Part shown: positions 60,202 to 64,000 of the stretch, piece after piece | Layout: each line of letters begins with the position of its first letter | Numbering within the stretch: position 1 is the first letter of the stretch | NCBI GenBank assembly: GCA_947179155.2 | Contig: OX359282.1 | Span: forward strand, 31,166,221 to 31,230,220 | DNA from: Hedera helix | Lineage: Eukaryota > Streptophyta > Magnoliopsida > Apiales > Araliaceae | Direction of reading: 5' to 3' | DNA: 64,000 nt | The notes under the pieces: generated by a model | What the model was told of the DNA's origin: nothing | Database searches by the model: none | What the model saw: the letters and a program-made list of their open reading frames with translations, nothing else | Position numbers and translations under genes: made by a program

Positions 60202-62200
60202 ATGTTGCTCTTTTTGCAAGAACTTCCCTCTCTGCCACTCCTTTTCACCATCATAATCTTCCTTTTCACAATTATAAACCAATACAAGAAATCAAAATCC
60301 CATTGCTCAACCCCAAAATTACCACCAGGGCCATGGAAACTGCCTATTATAGGCAACTTGCATCACTTAATAGGAAGCTCTGATTTATACCACCACACAT
60401 TCACAAACCTAGCCAAAAAACATGGTCCAATTATGCACCTTCAACTCGGTAAAATGCCGGTCGTACTTATTTCATCACCAGAGATTGCCGAAGAAGTGTT
60501 GAAAACTCAAGAAATTAAATTTGCGCAACGTTTTCAATTACTTGACGCAGAAGATACCCCATATCCAGATTCAAGTTTAATTTTTGCGCCATATAATGAA
60601 TACTGGAAACAAATACGGAGACTATCTGTGACAGATCTCTTCAGTGTTAAGCGCGTCCAATCGTTCAGATCAGTAAGAGAAGAGGAGGTATGGAGTATGG
60701 TAGAGTCCATTATTTCCTCGTCGTCTCGAGGAAATATTATTCCCATTAATATAAGTGAGAAAATTTTTTTATTTACAAATAATATAGTTACTAGGTCAGT
60801 TCTCGGTAACAAGTCTAATTATTTGGAGGAGTTTAATTTATCCCTTGAAGAAGTAATTAAATCCACAAAAGGTTTTGATTTGGGTGATTTATTTCCGTTT
60901 CTTAAATTTCTCCGACTTGTTAATGGGAAAAGAAGTGGACTCAAGCGAGTGTTCAACAGAATGGACAAGGTTCTCAATGCCATCATTGATGAGCACAAAG
61001 CAAAGAGGGAAGCTATGGCCACCATGGACAATAATAAGCTTGAGGATGAAGATTTACTTGACGTGCTGCTAAATATTCAGGGGAGTGATCTGCCATCGTC
61101 TGCACTCACACTTGACCACATCAAAAATCTCATTTTGGTATGCAACGTTGTATTTATGTAGTTCAAATATTGTTAAACTTTAGTAATTTATAAGTAAATA
61201 TAATTTAAGGTAACGATTCTTGACAAGAAAAAGATGTCAGCAGTTCTCCTTTACAGATTGTACCTTGTGTAACGATTCTTTATTGATTTCTTAGTGCATC
61301 ATTGAAGTTATAAATACTCCGCCCCTTCCCAATTTAAGCGATTGTCTTCCCATTTTGTGTCTCGTCGTGGTAACATTTACTTCATGTGTTCTCTTTTAAT
61401 TGTCATTTAAAGAGAAAGCACATACATAGATTAAGAAATATAATTAATGATTCAATAATTTAATTGATTAAAGTAGTATAAAATTTTAATATTACATTCT
61501 AAAATTCATTAAAGATATGAAAGAGAAAAAACAGATAAAAAGGAACGAAGTGAGTAACATGTTATGATATTAATTAATTAGTTGCGAACTTCATTTTCAG
61601 GACATATTTGCATCAGGGAGCATGGCTGCAAGATCAGTCCTCGAATGGGCGATGGCCGAAATGCTGAAAAATCCAAGAGTAATGGAGAAGGCACAATCTG
61701 AAGTGCGCAATGCATTTGATCAAAAGAGAACCAAACTACGTGAAGAAGACACACAAGGACTCCCTTACTTGAACTCAATTATCAAAGAAACTATGCGGTT
61801 ACACATGTCTACTCCTTTAATACCAAGAGAATCAAGAGAGCCATGTAAAATTAATGGTTTTGACATACCAGAAAAAACTAAGATTTTAGTCAACGTATGG
61901 GCAATGAGCAGAGATCCTAAATATTGGCGCTACGCCGAATGCTTTCAGCCAGAGAAATTTTTAGTCTCTAATTGTACAAATTTTGGCATGGAATATATCC
62001 CATTTGGAGCTGGTAGAAGGAAGTGTCCAGGAGGATCATTTGGTTTAACAAGTATTGAGCTTGCATTGGCTCAATTGTTGTATCACTTTGATTGGAAACT
62101 ACCACAAGGAGTTAAACCGGAAGAACTTGACATGAATGAGGCCTTTGAAATTACTACAAGAAGAAAGAATGATTTGTATGTGGTTGCAATTCCTATTTGA
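60202..62200 (+). CDS. CYP71-family-like cytochrome P450, two exons, altered I-helix motif
   Basis: Exon 1 is 60202-61137 (312 codons) and exon 2 is 61601-62200 (199 codons plus stop); 511 aa, normal for a plant microsomal P450. The single phase-0 GT-AG intron lies just before the I-helix motif, as is usual in CYP71 genes. Features in order: N-terminal membrane anchor (~8-27), PPGP hinge (41-44), C-helix WKQIR, K-helix E375-T-M-R378, PEKF (429-432), and the heme loop PFGAGRRKCPGG with Cys454 as iron ligand. The sequence is CYP71D-like (RVQSFRSVREEEV, LTLDHIKNLIL). Oddly, the I-helix oxygen-binding segment, normally (A/G)GxDT(S/T), reads S317-G-S-M-A-A322, so the acid and threonine are both missing although the frame and all other landmarks are intact. 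It may have a changed reaction or low activity. Expected at the ER with P450 reductase; substrate unknown. Confidence 0.93.
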
Positions 62201-62274
62201 TTATCATATCATTCGTGACATATATGTAGTAGTGTTTATCTGCATGATTTTTTATTTTTTTTTGGTTGTTGTAG

Positions 62275-62318
62275 TGTGTGGTGTGGTGTGGTGTGGTGTG
62301 GTGTGGTGTGGTGTGGGT
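62275..62318 (+). repeat. (TGTGG)n pentanucleotide repeat in the P450 3' region
   Basis: About eight GTGTG units, 75 bp after the P450 stop codon and therefore probably in the 3' UTR. Confidence 0.85.
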
Positions 62319-62358
62319 ATAACCGCTTGCGATTTACAAGAAATAGCTTCATGTGGTG

Positions 62359-62364
62359 AATAAA
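62359..62364 (+). terminator. Possible polyadenylation signal of the P450 gene
   Basis: AATAAA lies 159 bp after the stop codon, followed by a T/G-rich stretch (TTTGATGTGTTACTTGTC), a normal arrangement for a plant poly(A) site. Confidence 0.4.
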
Positions 62365-62399
62365 AGTTCTAGGTTTGATGTGTTACTTGTCTTGTTTCT

Positions 62400-64000
62400 T
62401 TATTTGTTACTCCCAAGAGTTTCATTTGCCATTGCCAATTTTGCCAAATTTGCAAACATGGATATGTCTTAGGCCCCCACCTGTCAGCCCGCCTGTTCTT
62501 GCTGCCCACATTTTAGTTTAAATTAAATAGGCAATTAATATTATTTGAGAAAAAAATGATATTATCAGAACAATAAAAATCACTAAAATTTTAATTATTT
62601 TAAGATTAATTACAAAAATACCGCTAAATAAATATTTACTTTGTAAACATCAATTTTACTCTACAAATATCAACTGTCATTAAGTATTGTAATCTTTTTT
62701 TGCTTACTGTCAAATGCTTCATTTTAAGCACTGATATGATCCAATCCTTATCCTTTTGCTAGTTTAATTAGCAATATAAAATGAAAGTACAAACTACTAC
62801 TAATAATTAAGTCTTTTTCGAGAACTTGCTTACCGGATGCATGCATGCCAAATATATTAAGAAATTGAATTTTATATATCCTGTCAGTAGTAATATAATA
62901 TTGTCATGTCATGTGGATCTATAATTGATTGAAAAACAATACTCCAAAGTCAATGCTTTTATATTCTTTTTTAATGAATAATGGAAATGCACCATTTTAA
63001 AAATTATTATACACCCATCAATGATCAATGAAAAATAAAGTTTTAATATATTATTCCGTAGACCCAATTTTTTAATCACAATAAAAAAAAATGCACAAAA
63101 ATAAAATCAACATGTAATTAATTTAAGTGTAGATTTCCCACAAAGTCCTTTACACCGTCAACACTAAACATAGTACACTTTCACAGTCATTTAACCTATA
63201 CTTGGATAGATCGTTGAGGTTGGCATTGTTAGTTTTGCTATAAAAAGAAATGTACCCTCTCAACTCCCAAAATATAAGATAAGTTTGAATTTGTAAATTC
63301 AATATAAACTATGTTTTAATTCAAAATTTGTGCGATTAATTTAACTTTTAAAGTAATAAATCTTGTAATTAGTATTTTTTTAAGGATAGTTTACAATTTT
63401 TATAGTTGTACAGCGCAAAGTTAAATAAATTCATATCAATTTGAATTATTTTTTTTTAATTTCCTTAAAAAAAATTAAAAGTGATCCTATATTTTGTACT
63501 TGGAGAGTTTAATACACCTAGCTTATTTTAAAAAACCTCAATCTGCTTTTAGTTTGAATTTTTCATTTCAGTAAAGGATTTTTAGAAGACAATCGAGTGA
63601 GATGGAGAACTTGTTCAATTGTAATCAGTCATCCAAAATGTTGGTATTTATATTCTTGAAAAACTGATTCTTGTTCTTCAAATACATTTCAATATATAAT
63701 TGTCGCTTCTTTCACTGAATATGAAGTAGTGATCAGTACTTTATCAGATCCCTTCTATTATATATTTAACGATGTAAATATTATTTTTAACAATGCAATT
63801 ATTTATGAAAAAAATTATTATATTGCTAAAATATAATAATTGTGTCGTTGAAACAAAATTAGTGAAAGTTATAATGGGGTGTACTAGTCCGTAATTTACA
63901 TTTTTTTCACTTGGTTAATACTCTATAAGGCTATAACAACGTCAAGTCGCAAATCCAACCTTTAGTTGGTCGTACCACACCACAGCGCCTAGAGGCATTA
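62400..64000. other. Intergenic DNA to the window end, no gene seen
   Basis: AT-rich, with no domain-bearing ORF. Apart from the dispersed repeat at 62695-62955, nothing was recognised. If the repeat marks the upstream DNA of a P450-type unit, another gene may lie beyond the window. Confidence 0.5.
62695..62955 (+). repeat. Dispersed repeat, copy 3 of 3
   Basis: Contains GTCAAATGCTTCATTTTAAG, GATCCAAT, TTTAATTAGCAAT, AATAATTAAGTCTTTTTC, ACTTGCTTACCGGATGCATG and GTCATGTGGATCTATAATTG, in the same order as copies 1 and 2. It begins ~500 bp after the P450 stop. Confidence 0.6.

Noticed and set aside
1..64000. tRNA, rRNA, organelle insert or bacterial operon
   Set aside because: None recognised by eye on either strand; only tRNA-complementary primer-binding sites of retrotransposons were found.

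Overview
This is plant nuclear DNA, AT-rich and dominated by repeats. It holds two intron-containing genes of eudicot type and many plant transposable elements: Ty3/gypsy chromoviruses, Ty1/copia, CACTA, hAT and foldback MITEs. The P450 and dioxygenase sequences resemble asterid (perhaps mint-family) specialised-metabolism enzymes. That placement is an inference; no marker here fixes the species.

Layout. 1-4584: microsatellites with several foldback MITEs set into or beside them. 4585-5634: a hAT-type element carrying a piece of a condensin CAP-D2 gene. 5909-18429: a CACTA element whose left tip is split by a full-length Tekay/Del-type gypsy element (5922-16605, minus strand, 5-bp target duplication). 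18876-20264: a decayed plant-mobile-domain (MAIN-like) gene. 20680-22290: a duplicated unit with a small exon-like ORF. 23201-23606: a hAT MITE. 27751-33078: a short copia element with both LTRs and only gag/protease remnants; a solo Tekay LTR (27954-31117) sits inside its left LTR. 35190-35847: a hAT MITE rich in GGCC motifs. 37914-48460: a second full-length Tekay element. 48.5-49.6 kb: tandem and low-complexity repeats. 50576-51130: a hAT MITE with a perfect 8-bp target duplication.

The right-hand 10 kb is the gene-bearing part. A complete three-exon 2-oxoglutarate/Fe(II) dioxygenase gene (54624-57065, minus, 369 aa) lies head to head with a complete two-exon CYP71-type cytochrome P450 (60202-62200, plus, 511 aa). 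They share a 3.1-kb intergenic region that contains two foldback elements. Both families commonly oxidise specialised metabolites, so joint action in one pathway is possible but only inferred. The P450 lacks the usual oxygen-activating acid/threonine pair of the I helix. The dioxygenase has a GC-AG second intron. Three diverged copies of one noncoding sequence (54.0, 57.8 and 62.7 kb) bracket the two genes and hint at old local duplication.

There is no CRISPR array, no operon and nothing bacterial. The best candidates for something unusual are the P450 with the altered I helix, the CAP-D2 fragment carried by a hAT element, and the foldback family associated with microsatellites. Alignments were done by eye.
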